Positions 25,393-34,365 are shown, counted from the first letter of the stretch. The stretch: 64,000 nt of DNA from Pseudomonas sp. B21-040 (GCF_024748695.1 NZ_CP087176.1:2845501-2909500); one strand, 5' to 3'. Numbers and translations are program-made. The notes: generated by a model not told the origin, from the sequence alone.

Positions 25393-26349
25393 TCAGAACG
25401 CATAAGGGATACTGACTTTGGCCCACAGCATTTCCCCTTCAGGCCGGTTTTCCACATCAAACTCCTTGGCCCAGCGAATCTCCGCGCTGGCGTACTTAAG
25501 AAAGGTCCAGTGCAACGCCGGACCAATCGCAAACACCTGCCCGCGTACCCCGTCGTTTACGTCCTGGCCATTGAATTGCACGGTGTGGCCGAACTGTTTG
25601 TCGTCGGTGGTTTGCTTGAGGTAGTAGCCATTCAACCCGAGCATCAGGTCGTCGGTGATTTTGAAACTGGCGGAATAGTCGAAGTGGAAAATCTGCCCTG
25701 ACTTGTAATCGGTGTCTTTGTTTTTACCGTTGAAACTGTACGTGGTCTTCATCGACACCTCGGTTCTGTCCGTCGGCAGCCAAGTGAAGGAGAACAACGG
25801 TTTGTAGGTGTAGAAGTTGTTGCTGGTGTTGGCCAGGCGATCAACGCTGTATTCGCCGGTGGGCACGGTGACTTCCACGGCCGCGCCCAGGGTCAGGTTC
25901 GGGCCCATGTCCCAGAGAATGATCGGCGCGACCGTGGTGTCGCCCATGCCCTCGCGGGTGTCGTGCAAGCCGAACACCGCGACTTCCTGCTTGAGCCACG
26001 GCTGTGCGATGTAGCCCGCCAGCCGGCCGCCAAATACCCGCAATGGGCTGAGGTAATCGAGGCGCGGAATGACCGCCGTGGATTCGATATCAACGTCCGG
26101 CACCTTGCCGCCGAGTGAGCTGATGTTCAGCTTCGTGGAGGTGTAGTGGTTGTAGTAGAGGTTGAACGCCAGCATGTTGTCCGGAAGGCTGTCGGGCGAC
26201 AGCGGCAACATGAAAAAACCGTCGGTGCCGGGGCCGATGTTGTCCACGCCAGCCTCGGTGGCCAGTGCCGGTTGAAGGGCACAGACGCCGGCCAGGCTAA
26301 TGACCAGTAGGGGAAGTGTCGTGCGGGTCAGGATCATGGGGGTACTCAT
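25393..26349 (-). CDS. Outer-membrane protein of the phenol-degradation MetA/SphA-like family
   Basis: A 318-residue protein with a Sec signal peptide (cleavage after ALA near residue 30) and a beta-barrel-like body ending in a C-terminal aromatic residue (WAKVSIPYAF), as outer-membrane proteins do. GPGTDGFF near the start and the MGDTTVAPIILW...GAAVEVTVPTGEY centre match the 'MetA-pathway of phenol degradation' family, thought to move hydrophobic substrates. The start is uncertain: 26349 or 26337, neither with a clear ribosome-binding site. It converges on the PLP-enzyme operon and is divergent from the AraC regulator. Confidence 0.8.
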   Translation of the reverse strand: MSTPMILTRTTLPLLVISLAGVCALQPALATEAGVDNIGPGTDGFFMLPLSPDSLPDNMLAFNLYYNHYTSTKLNISSLGGKVPDVDIESTAVIPRLDYLSPLRVFGGRLAGYIAQPWLKQEVAVFGLHDTREGMGDTTVAPIILWDMGPNLTLGAAVEVTVPTGEYSVDRLANTSNNFYTYKPLFSFTWLPTDRTEVSMKTTYSFNGKNKDTDYKSGQIFHFDYSASFKITDDLMLGLNGYYLKQTTDDKQFGHTVQFNGQDVNDGVRGQVFAIGPALHWTFLKYASAEIRWAKEFDVENRPEGEMLWAKVSIPYAF

Positions 26350-26533
26350 TATTATTGTTAGCGGGCTGTCCAGCGTCCATACGAGGGCCGCAACATAGAA
26401 ATAAGCTGTCTGCGCCGTACAAGGCAGGGTATTGGCGGCCATTTAGGGGGGCTTCTGCGGACAGCCTTTGAACCCTGTGCTAACTTCCTTCGACATAACC
26501 GGTAACAAAAATAAGAATGCAGCTCGACCCGGA

Positions 26534-27592
26534 ATGTATAGCCCCATGCAAATGAAAGTGATCGATCCCACCTTTGAACTGGCGCTGGTGTCGCCGTTTC
26601 TCCTGCAAACCCTGGCCGAAGTCGCGCAGCAACAGGGCGTCAACCCCGACAACCTGTGCCGAGGGCTGGGTTTCACCTTTGAAGATCTTCAGGACCCGGC
26701 ACAACGGATTTCCTATCGCCAGGCCGTGGCGATGATTCAACGCGCGCTCAAGGCTTTGCCCAATCAAGGGCTGGGGTTGTGGGTGGGTGCGCAAAATGTG
26801 CTCGGCACGCTGGGGTTGCTGGGGCATGTGCTGTCGCTGTGCAAGACCTTGCGCGATGCCTTTGAGCTGGGCATTCGGCATCAGCACACCTCTGGCGGCA
26901 TTGTCGTGTCGAGCGTGGAGGAGTCGGGTGACCGGGTATTTGTCGACGTCGAATGCCGCTTGCCGTTCGCCGACGTGCAGCTGTTTGCGGTCGAGGAGTT
27001 TTTCGCCAGTTTGCTGGTGTATGGCCGGGCGCTGGTCGGGGCGGATTTCAAGCCGATGGCGGTGGAGTTCATGCACGCCGCGCCGGACTATCTCGGCGAG
27101 TATTCGCGCCTGCTGGGGCCGGATGTGCGCTTTGGTTGTCTGCAAAACCGCATGGTGATCGCTGCGCATTGGCTGGATGTTCACTTGCCCAATCACCATT
27201 CCCTGGCCCTGCGTCAGGCGGTGCAATTGCTCGAACTGGAAGCGGCGCAAGTGCACCAGAAAATGGACTTGATCCAAGCGGTGGAACGGGCGATTGCCCG
27301 GGACCTGACCGAGGGCAGCCACATCGAGAAAATCGCCAGCGACCTGAACATGAGCAGCCGCACCTTGCGCCGCCGCCTCACCGAACACGCACTGACCTTC
27401 GAAACGCTGCTGGAACAAGTACGTCAGGCCCGCACCATGAGCCTGCTGGCCAACCCGGACATGTCCATCGAACGCATTACCGAGGAAGTCGGCTACAGCG
27501 ACGTGCGCAGCTTTCGTCGCGCCTTCAAGCGCTGGACGGGCATGAGCCCGAGCGCGTTCCGCAACGAAACCCCGATACTCGACCCCCTGTAG
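26534..27592 (+). CDS. AraC-family regulator (OruR/arabinose-binding type)
   Basis: A regulator of ~352 residues: a large N-terminal domain of the 'arabinose_bd' type, as in ornithine- and virulence-related OruR/VirF-like proteins, then two C-terminal HTHs (IEKIASDLNMSSRTLRRRL and ITEEVGYSDVRSFRRAFKRWTGMSPSAFR). The first in-frame start is 26468; ATGs at 26534, 26546 and 26552 are closer to conserved sequence, and I chose 26534. Being divergent from the outer-membrane protein gene, it probably controls that gene and perhaps the exported redox module. Confidence 0.83.
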   Translation: MYSPMQMKVIDPTFELALVSPFLLQTLAEVAQQQGVNPDNLCRGLGFTFEDLQDPAQRISYRQAVAMIQRALKALPNQGLGLWVGAQNVLGTLGLLGHVLSLCKTLRDAFELGIRHQHTSGGIVVSSVEESGDRVFVDVECRLPFADVQLFAVEEFFASLLVYGRALVGADFKPMAVEFMHAAPDYLGEYSRLLGPDVRFGCLQNRMVIAAHWLDVHLPNHHSLALRQAVQLLELEAAQVHQKMDLIQAVERAIARDLTEGSHIEKIASDLNMSSRTLRRRLTEHALTFETLLEQVRQARTMSLLANPDMSIERITEEVGYSDVRSFRRAFKRWTGMSPSAFRNETPILDPL

Positions 27593-27735
27593 CAGCTGAC
27601 GAGCAGCGCGAGGCTGCGTTCGGCTGCGAAGCAGTCGTAATTGCGCTGTGCAAGGTGTGCCTGACACACCGTATTGCCTGGTTTCACGACTGCTTCGCAG
27701 CCGAACGCAGCCTCGCGCTGCTCGTCAGCTGCTAC
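27589..27735. repeat. Long inverted repeat, GTAGCAGCTG family, copy 2
   Basis: Perfect 50-bp arms at 27589-27638 and 27686-27735 around a 47-bp loop. The left arm begins inside the stop codon of the AraC gene (CTG TAG). Arm interior GACGAGCAGCGCGAGGCTGCG differs from other copies, yet the two arms match each other exactly. Confidence 0.92.
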
Positions 27736-27797
27736 ACGAGACTGCACATAAATGCTCATCCCCGGTTAAACTCCATGCTCTTTTTCAAGGAGTTCAT

Positions 27798-28685
27798 ATG
27801 AGTTATTACCAGCCGGGCATTCTCGCCACCCCCGTTCCGCCTCAAGCCCGCCATATGTTCTTCGCCCTCGAATGCGCCGAAGCATTGCCAGTCGCGCTCG
27901 ACAACTTGATGCAACTGGTGGACGGGAAATCGGCTGTCGTCGGTTTCGGCGAATCGCTGGTCAAGGCGTTGCACGCGCAGGTTGACGGCCTGCGAGCCTT
28001 TCCGGCGTTGACCGGTGTTGGCGTCGATAACCCGTCGACGCAACACGCATTGTGGTGCTGGCTGCACGGCGTCGACCGTGGCGAATTGCTCAATCGCAGC
28101 CAGGCCATCGAAGCCGCTCTGGCGCCGGCCTTGCGCCTGGTGCAGATGAACGAAACCTTTCGCCACATGAGCGGCCACGACCTGACCGGTTACGAAGACG
28201 GCACCGAAAACCCGCACGATGAAGCCGCCGTCGCCGCCGCCCTGTTGGGCGAGGGCGCTGAGGGCCTGGTCGGTGGCAGCTTTGCCGCGATCCAGCAGTG
28301 GCAGCATGACCTCAAGGGCTTCCACGCGATGCCGTCCCATGAGAAAGACAACATCATGGGCCGTCGTTTGAGCGACAACGAAGAACTCGACGACGCGCCG
28401 GTCTCGGCCCACGTCAAGCGCACCGCCCAGGAAAGCTTCGCGCCCGAGGCGTTTGTGGTCCGTCGTTCAATGCCATGGATCGAAGGTGATCGCGCAGGCC
28501 TGATGTTCCTCGCGTTTGGCTTTTCCCTCGACGCCTTTGAAGCGCAACTGCGGCGCATGAGCGGTCTGGAAGACGGCATCACCGACGGCTTGTACCGCAT
28601 CAGTCGCCCGATCACGGGCGGCTACTACTGGTGCCCGCCGCTCAAGGACGGTCGCCTGGACCTGCGCGCCTTGCGCATCGGCTAA
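27798..28685 (+). CDS. DyP-type haem peroxidase
   Basis: A 295-residue dye-decolourising peroxidase without signal peptide or Tat motif, so cytosolic (class B-like, YfeX/DypB). The distal GxxDG motif is in LTGYEDGTENPH near residue 140 (catalytic Asp), and the proximal His and distal Arg (RRSMPW region near residue 233) are in place. AAGGAG lies 6 bp before the ATG at 27798. Such enzymes oxidise phenolic compounds or porphyrins with H2O2. The Gfo/Idh gene starts 16 bp later, so they may share a transcript. Confidence 0.88.
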   Translation: MSYYQPGILATPVPPQARHMFFALECAEALPVALDNLMQLVDGKSAVVGFGESLVKALHAQVDGLRAFPALTGVGVDNPSTQHALWCWLHGVDRGELLNRSQAIEAALAPALRLVQMNETFRHMSGHDLTGYEDGTENPHDEAAVAAALLGEGAEGLVGGSFAAIQQWQHDLKGFHAMPSHEKDNIMGRRLSDNEELDDAPVSAHVKRTAQESFAPEAFVVRRSMPWIEGDRAGLMFLAFGFSLDAFEAQLRRMSGLEDGITDGLYRISRPITGGYYWCPPLKDGRLDLRALRIG

Positions 28686-28701
28686 CCCTCGGGACGTGAT
28701 G

Positions 28702-29670
28702 ATGGACGTGGTGCGTTGGGGCATGATCGGTTGCGGCAGTGTCGCCGAGCGCAAGAGCGGGCCAGCCTTTTACAAGGCCCCCGGTTCAGCGCTGATGGCG
28801 GTGATGGGGCGGCGCCTGGACGCGGTGACGGATTACGCCACGCGCCATGGCATCGCCCGGGTGTACACCGACGCGCAAGCACTGATCGACGATCCCGAGG
28901 TGGACGCGGTGTACATCGCCACGCCGCCCGACAGTCATCACGCCTACAGCCTGTTGGTGGCCGCTGCCGGCAAACATTGCTGCGTCGAAAAACCGATGTC
29001 GCTGAATGCCGGGCAAAGTCGCGAGATGCAAAAGGTCTTTGCCGACGCCGGATTGCACCTGTTCGTTTCCTACTACCGACGCTCGTTGCCGCGCTTTCAG
29101 CAAGTGCGGCAGTGGCTGGATGCGGGGCGAATCGGTGAGGTCCGGCACCTGACCTGGACACTCACCAAAGCAGCGTCGCCGGTTGATTTGGCCGGCACGG
29201 ACAACTGGCGCACGGACCCGCGTGTTGCCGGTGGCGGCTACTTCGCCGACCTCGCCAGCCACGGGTTTGACCTGTTTCAGTACCTGCTCGGTGACATCAC
29301 CGACGTTGCCGGTTTCACCGCGCGACAGGCCGGGTTGTATGCCGCCGAAGATGCGGTCAGCGCCAGTTGGCGGTTTGCCTCGGGGGCGACGGGCATGGGT
29401 TGCTGGAACTTCGTGGCGGATCGGCGCGAGGATCGCGTCGAGCTGATCGGCAGCCGGGGGCGGATCCGTTTCTCGGTGTTCGATGAGCACCCGGTGCAAC
29501 TTGATGCGGATGAGCAACTCAGCCTGAGCATCGACCATCACGAACACATCCAGTGGCACCACGTGCTGGGCATGAACGCGCACATTCGGGGTGACACGCA
29601 GCACCCGGCAGTCGCCGGGGAAGCGTTGAAAACCGATTGGGTGATGGACCAGATCCTCAAGCGCACCTGA
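28702..29670 (+). CDS. Gfo/Idh/MocA-family oxidoreductase
   Basis: A 322-residue NAD(P)-dependent oxidoreductase: Rossmann motif GMIGCGSVAERK at residues 8-19, the family's EKPMSLN at about residue 95, and DLASHGFDLFQYLLG near residue 185, which carries the usual catalytic/substrate His-Asp. Likely substrates are sugars or inositols; nothing here narrows it. Three starts in a row (GTG 28696, ATG 28699, ATG 28702) make the N-terminus uncertain by two residues. Confidence 0.85.
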   Translation: MDVVRWGMIGCGSVAERKSGPAFYKAPGSALMAVMGRRLDAVTDYATRHGIARVYTDAQALIDDPEVDAVYIATPPDSHHAYSLLVAAAGKHCCVEKPMSLNAGQSREMQKVFADAGLHLFVSYYRRSLPRFQQVRQWLDAGRIGEVRHLTWTLTKAASPVDLAGTDNWRTDPRVAGGGYFADLASHGFDLFQYLLGDITDVAGFTARQAGLYAAEDAVSASWRFASGATGMGCWNFVADRREDRVELIGSRGRIRFSVFDEHPVQLDADEQLSLSIDHHEHIQWHHVLGMNAHIRGDTQHPAVAGEALKTDWVMDQILKRT

Positions 29671-29681
29671 ACCAAGTCGAT

Positions 29682-29828
29682 GTAGCAGCTGCCGAGCACC
29701 GCGAGGCTGCGTCCGGCTGCGCAGCAGTCGCAAACCCTGCATGCAAGGTTAGCCAGACACACTGAGTCATCAGATTTCACGACTGCTACGCAGCCGGACG
29801 CAGCCTCGCGGTGCTCGGCAGCTGCTAC
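29682..29828. repeat. Long inverted repeat, GTAGCAGCTG family, copy 3
   Basis: 49-bp arms at 29682-29730 and 29780-29828, with one mismatch, around a 49-bp loop. Starts 12 bp after the oxidoreductase stop, so it can act as that unit's 3' hairpin. Confidence 0.92.
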
Positions 29829-29903
29829 AGAGGTTCGGGTGTGTCCGACGCATCTAACCTTATGCTCAAACAGTATTTCTCAACCCTCCTGCAGGCTCTC
29901 TAA

Positions 29904-29935
29904 GATCACGTTATAACTCGTTATAACAAGTGATC
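29904..29935. promoter_or_regulatory. Probable GntR operator: nested palindrome
   Basis: TTATAAC-tc-GTTATAA (29911-29926), a perfect 7-2-7 palindrome, sits inside an outer pair GATCAC/GTGATC (29904-29909, 29930-29935). It ends five bases before the GntR-family start, the right place and form for an autoregulatory site of a HutC-type regulator. The promoter itself is not obvious. Confidence 0.7.
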
Positions 29936-29939
29936 TGCC

Positions 29940-30692
29940 ATGACTGATAACGTTCTATCCCTGAGCAGCATCCCGTTGCACACCCAACTGCGGGACATAT
30001 TGCGCGCTCGCATCCTCGACGGTGAATACCCGCAAGACAGCCAGATGCCTTCCGAAAGCGAGCTCGGCTCGTTGTTCAAAGTCAGCCGCATCACCGTGCG
30101 CCAGGCCCTGGGGGATCTGCAAAAGGAAGGGCTGATCTTCAAGATCCACGGCAAAGGCACCTTCGTCGCCAAACCGAAAACCTTCCAGAACGTCAGCACC
30201 CTGCAAGGCCTGGCCGAATCCATGACCGGTCGCGGCTATGAGGTGATCAACCGCCTGCGCAGCTTCAAATTCATCGCCGCCGACAAACTCGTCGCCGAGC
30301 GTTTAGAGGTGGCCGAAGGTGAAATCGTGGCGCAGATCAAACGGGTTCGTTTGATCAACCGCGAACCGATTTCGCTGGAAATCACCTACCTGCCCAGAGC
30401 CCTCGGTGAACGCCTGGAGAAGGCTGATCTGGTCACCCGCGACATTTTCCTGATCCTCGAAAACGACTGCGGCCTGGCCCTCGGACACGCCGACCTGGCC
30501 ATTGATGCCGTCTTGGCCGACAGCGATCTGACCCGTGCACTGAACGTCGAACCGGGCTCGCCCATCATGCGCATCGAACGACTGACCCACGATGCAAACG
30601 GTCGGCCGGTGGACTTCGAACACCTTTACTACCGCGGCGATGCCTTCCAGTACCGCTTGCGAATCGACCGGCAAAAAGGGGCACAGGCATGA
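29940..30692 (+). CDS. GntR-family (HutC/UTRA) transcriptional regulator
   Basis: A 250-residue regulator: an N-terminal winged helix (LRARILDGEYPQDSQMPSESELGSLFKVSRITVRQALGDLQKEGLIFKIHGKGTFV pattern, residues ~18-75) and a C-terminal UTRA effector domain with LNVEPGSPIMRIERLTHDANGRPVDFEH near the end. It heads the cluster: its stop overlaps the start of the flavoprotein gene (ATGA), so regulator and enzyme are made from one message. A large palindrome lies just before its start. The effector is probably the cluster's substrate or a product. Confidence 0.9.
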   Translation: MTDNVLSLSSIPLHTQLRDILRARILDGEYPQDSQMPSESELGSLFKVSRITVRQALGDLQKEGLIFKIHGKGTFVAKPKTFQNVSTLQGLAESMTGRGYEVINRLRSFKFIAADKLVAERLEVAEGEIVAQIKRVRLINREPISLEITYLPRALGERLEKADLVTRDIFLILENDCGLALGHADLAIDAVLADSDLTRALNVEPGSPIMRIERLTHDANGRPVDFEHLYYRGDAFQYRLRIDRQKGAQA

Positions 30693-32434
30693 CGCGCAGC
30701 TCTACAACCAGAAGCACCCTCGAACAGGAATACGACATCGTCGTGATTGGCGGCGGCACCGCAGGACCGATGGCGGCGATCAAGGCCAAGGAGCGCAACC
30801 GCGATCTGCGCGTGTTGTTGATCGACAAGGCCAACGTCAAACGCAGCGGCGCGATCAGCATGGGCATGGACGGCCTGAATAACGCGATCGTTCCCGGCCA
30901 CTCGACGCCGGAGCAGTACACCAAGGAAATCACCATCGCCAATGACGGCATCGTCAATCAGGCGGCGGTGTACGCCTATGCCACACACAGTTTTGAAACC
31001 ATCGAGCAGCTAGACCGCTGGGGCGTGAAGTTCGAAAAGGACGAAACCGGCGACTACGCGGTGAAAAAAGTCCACCACATGGGCGCCTACGTGCTGCCGA
31101 TGCCGGAAGGGCATGACATCAAAAAGGTTTTGTATCGCCAGTTGAAACGCGCACGGGTGAGCATCACCAATCGCCTGGTCTGCACCCGATTGCTGACGGA
31201 TGAAGAGGGCGCGGTCAACGGCGTGATGGGGTTCGACTGCCGCACCGCCGACTTCCATGTGATCAAGGCCAAAGCGGTGATCCTGTGCTGCGGCGCCGCC
31301 GGACGTCTGGGTTTGCCGGCCTCGGGCTACCTGATGGGCACCTACGAAAACCCGACCAATGCCGGCGACGGTTACGCCATGGCGTATCACGCCGGGGCCG
31401 AACTGGCGAACCTGGAATGCTTCCAGATCAACCCGCTGATCAAGGATTACAACGGCCCTGCCTGCGCGTACGTCACCGGTCCGTTGGGCGGCTACACCGC
31501 GAATAACAAGGGCGAGCGCTTCATCGAGTGCGACTACTGGAGCGGCCAGATGATGTGGGAATTCCACCAGGAACTCGAAAGCGGCAACGGCCCGGTGTTC
31601 CTCAAACTCGATCACCTGGCCGAGGAAACCATCCAGAACATCGAAGAGATCCTGCACAGCAACGAACGCCCGAGTCGCGGCCAGTTCCATGCCAATCGTG
31701 GCACTGACTACCGCACGCAGATGGTCGAGATGCACATCTCAGAGATCGGTTTTTGCAGCGGGCATTCGGCGTCGGGCGTGTGGGTCAACGAACGGGCGGA
31801 GACTTCGGTGAAGGGGTTGTACTCGGCGGGTGACATGGCGGCAGTGCCGCACAACTACATGCTCGGTGCGTTCACTTACGGTTGGTTTGCCGGCACCAAC
31901 GCGGCGGATTTCGTCGCCGGGCGCGAGTTCTCAGCCGTCGATGCCCAACAAATCGAGACGGAGAAACAAAGGGTTTACGCACCGCTGGACCGCGAACACG
32001 GTCTGCCACCTGCGCAAGTCGAGTACAAGCTGCGGCGCTTTGTGAACGACTACCTGCAACCGCCGAAAGTGACCAAGAAAATGCAGATCGGCCTGCAACG
32101 CTTCAGTGATATCCAGCGCGATCTCGATCAGATCAAAGCCCACAACGCCCACGAACTGATGCGCGCCATGGAAGTCAGCATGATCCGCGATTGCGCCGAA
32201 ATGGCCGCAAGGGCCTCGCTGTTCCGCGCTGAAAGCCGCTGGGGGCTTTACCACTATCGCGTCGATCACCCGCAACGCAACGACAGCGACTGGTTCTGCC
32301 ATTGCCACCTGAAAAAGGATGAAAACGGCTTGATGAGCAGTTTCAAGAAAGCCGTCGAACCTTACATCATCGCGCTTGACGTCGATGAAATGCAGGCCTA
32401 CGACCGGCTGCGCGTGGGCGCCTTTGCGGCCTGA
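30689..32434 (+). CDS. AprA-like FAD-dependent oxidoreductase (fumarate reductase/succinate dehydrogenase flavoprotein family)
   Basis: A 581-residue cytosolic flavoprotein. The dinucleotide-binding motif VVIGGGTAGPMAA is at residues 18-30, followed by KRSGAISMGMDGLNNA, the conserved FAD-contact region, and later SAGDMAAVPHNYMLGAFTYGWFAGTNAA, which is the second FAD motif. The C-terminal domain (residues ~440-581) is helical. Pairing with a separate 2x[4Fe-4S] subunit is the layout of adenylylsulfate reductase AprAB rather than of fumarate reductase. No signal peptide. Substrate unknown. The start overlaps the GntR stop, and the ferredoxin gene follows 25 bp later. Confidence 0.82.
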   Translation: MTRSSTTRSTLEQEYDIVVIGGGTAGPMAAIKAKERNRDLRVLLIDKANVKRSGAISMGMDGLNNAIVPGHSTPEQYTKEITIANDGIVNQAAVYAYATHSFETIEQLDRWGVKFEKDETGDYAVKKVHHMGAYVLPMPEGHDIKKVLYRQLKRARVSITNRLVCTRLLTDEEGAVNGVMGFDCRTADFHVIKAKAVILCCGAAGRLGLPASGYLMGTYENPTNAGDGYAMAYHAGAELANLECFQINPLIKDYNGPACAYVTGPLGGYTANNKGERFIECDYWSGQMMWEFHQELESGNGPVFLKLDHLAEETIQNIEEILHSNERPSRGQFHANRGTDYRTQMVEMHISEIGFCSGHSASGVWVNERAETSVKGLYSAGDMAAVPHNYMLGAFTYGWFAGTNAADFVAGREFSAVDAQQIETEKQRVYAPLDREHGLPPAQVEYKLRRFVNDYLQPPKVTKKMQIGLQRFSDIQRDLDQIKAHNAHELMRAMEVSMIRDCAEMAARASLFRAESRWGLYHYRVDHPQRNDSDWFCHCHLKKDENGLMSSFKKAVEPYIIALDVDEMQAYDRLRVGAFAA

Positions 32435-32459
32435 GCTACACACAAGAGAGAGACCGAAA

Positions 32460-32705
32460 ATGGCCTATCAACCCCAGGAAATCTTCTTCCGCTCCAACGC
32501 GCCCGTCACGGTCGATGAGGATCTTTGCATCGCCCACAAAGGCTGCACCGTGTGCGTCGACGTCTGCCCGATGGACCTGCTGGCGATCAACCCGGCCACG
32601 CAAAAAGCCTACATGGCCTTCGACGAATGCTGGTACTGCATGCCGTGCGAAAAGGACTGTCCGACTGGCGCTGTGAAAGTTGAAATTCCTTACCTGTTGC
32701 GCTGA
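32460..32705 (+). CDS. AprB-like 2x[4Fe-4S] ferredoxin subunit
   Basis: An 81-residue ferredoxin. Ligands form two sets: C23, C29, C32, C36 and C57, C60, C63, C67, the last of each set followed by Pro. The five-residue gap in the first set (C-IAHKG-C) is also found in AprB-like proteins. It most likely shuttles electrons to or from the flavoprotein just upstream. An ATG at 32460 with AGAGAGA before it is preferred over earlier in-frame codons, which overlap the flavoprotein gene. Confidence 0.88.
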   Translation: MAYQPQEIFFRSNAPVTVDEDLCIAHKGCTVCVDVCPMDLLAINPATQKAYMAFDECWYCMPCEKDCPTGAVKVEIPYLLR

Positions 32706-32717
32706 ATGGTCGGACGC

Positions 32718-32813
32718 CATCGCGGGCAAGCCCGGCTCCCACAGGTTTCTTTGGTGTCTGCAAAATTTTGGATTCAGCACAAATCACTGTGGGAGCCGGG
32801 CTTGCCCGCGATG
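32718..32813. repeat. REPIN (GI-type), inverted orientation
   Basis: Arms CATCGCGGGCAAGCCC... (32718-32744) and the complementary CTGTGGGAGCCGGGCTTGCC... (32787-32813), 27 bp each, perfect, loop 42 bp. Lies between the ferredoxin and the binding-protein gene, inside the cluster. Confidence 0.92.
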
Positions 32814-32943
32814 AGGCCCCCCAGACAACCAAAAAGCCATCCGGCCACCACCGGACGCCAGCTTCAAACCACCCCTCGTTTCCCACCACGCCCTGATCGT
32901 GGCGGAGACGAACATCCTATAAATGATTCGAGGGGAAACACTT

Positions 32944-34347
32944 ATGTTGCGTGCAGCTTTAGCCGGTCTGGTACTGGCCTCATTCACCCTGTCGGCCTCC
33001 GCCGAAACCATCCGCATTGCCATTGGCACCCAGGACACCACGATCAATTGCGCTGCTGGCGGACTGTTGATTCGTGAACTCGGGCTGCTCGACAAATACC
33101 TGCCCCACGACGGCCAGTACAAAGACGCGAAATACGAGGTCGAGTGGAAGAACTTCACCAGTGGCGCACCGCTGACTAACGAGATGGTCGCCGGAAAACT
33201 CGACTTCGGCGCCATGGCCGATTTCCCTGGCTCGTTCAACGGCGTGGCGTTCGAAACCGCCGGCAAGCACAGCCTGTTTATCAGCGTGCTCTCGGGCAGC
33301 ATCAAGGGCAGCGGCAACGGCATCGTGGTGCCGAGCGCCTCGGGCGTGCAGTCGTTGGCGGAGTTGAAGGGCAAGACCATCTCGGTTCCGTTCGCCTCGA
33401 CGGCCCATGGCATGTTGCTGCGCGCGGTGGCCGCTCAGGGTTGGGACCCGCTCAAAGACGTGAACATCATCGCCCAGCCGCCAGAAGTCGCAGGCTCGGC
33501 GTTGCAGGCCGGGAAGATCGACGCACATGCGGACTTCGTGCCGTTCGCCGAACTGTTCCCGAGCCGTGGTTTCGCCCGCAAGATTTACGACGGTGCCCAG
33601 GCCAATGCACCGACGTTCCATGGCGCGCTGGTGGATCAGGCGTATGCCAAAAAATACCCGGAAATTGTCGTCGCTTATCTGCGGGCGAGCATCGAGGCCA
33701 ATCAGTTGCTCGCCGCTGAGCCGGAGAAGTACAGCGAGTTGATCGCCCAAGTCACCGGGGTCGATGCCGAGGTCAATTACCTGTTCCACGGGCCGTTGGG
33801 CGTGCAGACCCGCGACCTGAGCTGGAAGCCGGAATACCGTCAGGCGGTCGGCACTGCTATCGACACCCTCAAGCTGTTGAAGAAGGCGGATCGCGGTCTC
33901 GATCTAAACACCTTTATCGACGATCAATACATCCGCGCCGCGTTCAAGGCGTCGAACCTCGACTACACCGCGCAACTGGCCAACTACGCGCAGACACCTC
34001 TGAAAGCCGTGGATGCAGCGAACGGGAAGGCGATCACTGACGTCAGCCATGTGGCGGAAATCTGGGTGCGCGGCGAGCCGAAAGTCCGCCAGTACGCCTC
34101 GGCGCAAGCGGCATTCAACGCCTTGGCCAGCCTCAAGCAGGAAGGCAAAAACATCCGGGCGGTGTATGCCCAGGCAAGCGACAGCGGGATCAAGTTGCTG
34201 GCGGATCAGGCGTGGTTTGCCAGTGATGCGCAAGGGCAGCTCAGCGCCTTCCTGCTCAAAGGCCAGGCCCAGCAGTTCGCCACGGCCCAGGGCGGCAAAG
34301 TCCTCGACTTCAGCGAAGCCACCACCCAGGCCGTTGCCGCACGCTAA
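32944..34347 (+). CDS. NitT/TauT-type ABC substrate-binding protein with a NosL-like C-terminal domain
   Basis: A 467-residue periplasmic protein. Signal peptide MLRAALAGLVLASFTLSASA, then a binding-protein fold (residues ~22-345) of the NMT1/TauA-SsuA type, with IRIAIGTQDTTINCAAGG at the start and GKTISVPFASTAHGMLLRA in the middle. The last ~100 residues, from AEIWVRGEPKVRQYAS to GGKVLDFSEA, are not part of that fold. They resemble the NosL module ('...AAF..L....I.AVY...D......ADQAWF....LSAFLLK..A..FA...GGKVL.F..A'). GAGGGGA before the ATG at 32944 sets the start. Partner permease and ATPase follow. Confidence 0.82.
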   Translation: MLRAALAGLVLASFTLSASAETIRIAIGTQDTTINCAAGGLLIRELGLLDKYLPHDGQYKDAKYEVEWKNFTSGAPLTNEMVAGKLDFGAMADFPGSFNGVAFETAGKHSLFISVLSGSIKGSGNGIVVPSASGVQSLAELKGKTISVPFASTAHGMLLRAVAAQGWDPLKDVNIIAQPPEVAGSALQAGKIDAHADFVPFAELFPSRGFARKIYDGAQANAPTFHGALVDQAYAKKYPEIVVAYLRASIEANQLLAAEPEKYSELIAQVTGVDAEVNYLFHGPLGVQTRDLSWKPEYRQAVGTAIDTLKLLKKADRGLDLNTFIDDQYIRAAFKASNLDYTAQLANYAQTPLKAVDAANGKAITDVSHVAEIWVRGEPKVRQYASAQAAFNALASLKQEGKNIRAVYAQASDSGIKLLADQAWFASDAQGQLSAFLLKGQAQQFATAQGGKVLDFSEATTQAVAAR

Positions 34348-34365
34348 TTTCAGAACAGTGCAATT

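Noticed and set aside
25261..25394. Possible CRISPR array
   Set aside because: The repeats are inverted, not direct, and there are only two full units; no cas genes.
30689..32434. Assignment as fumarate reductase or L-aspartate oxidase
   Set aside because: The partner is a two-cluster ferredoxin and not a membrane anchor, and there is no stand-alone NadB context; AprA-like was preferred, with the substrate left open.
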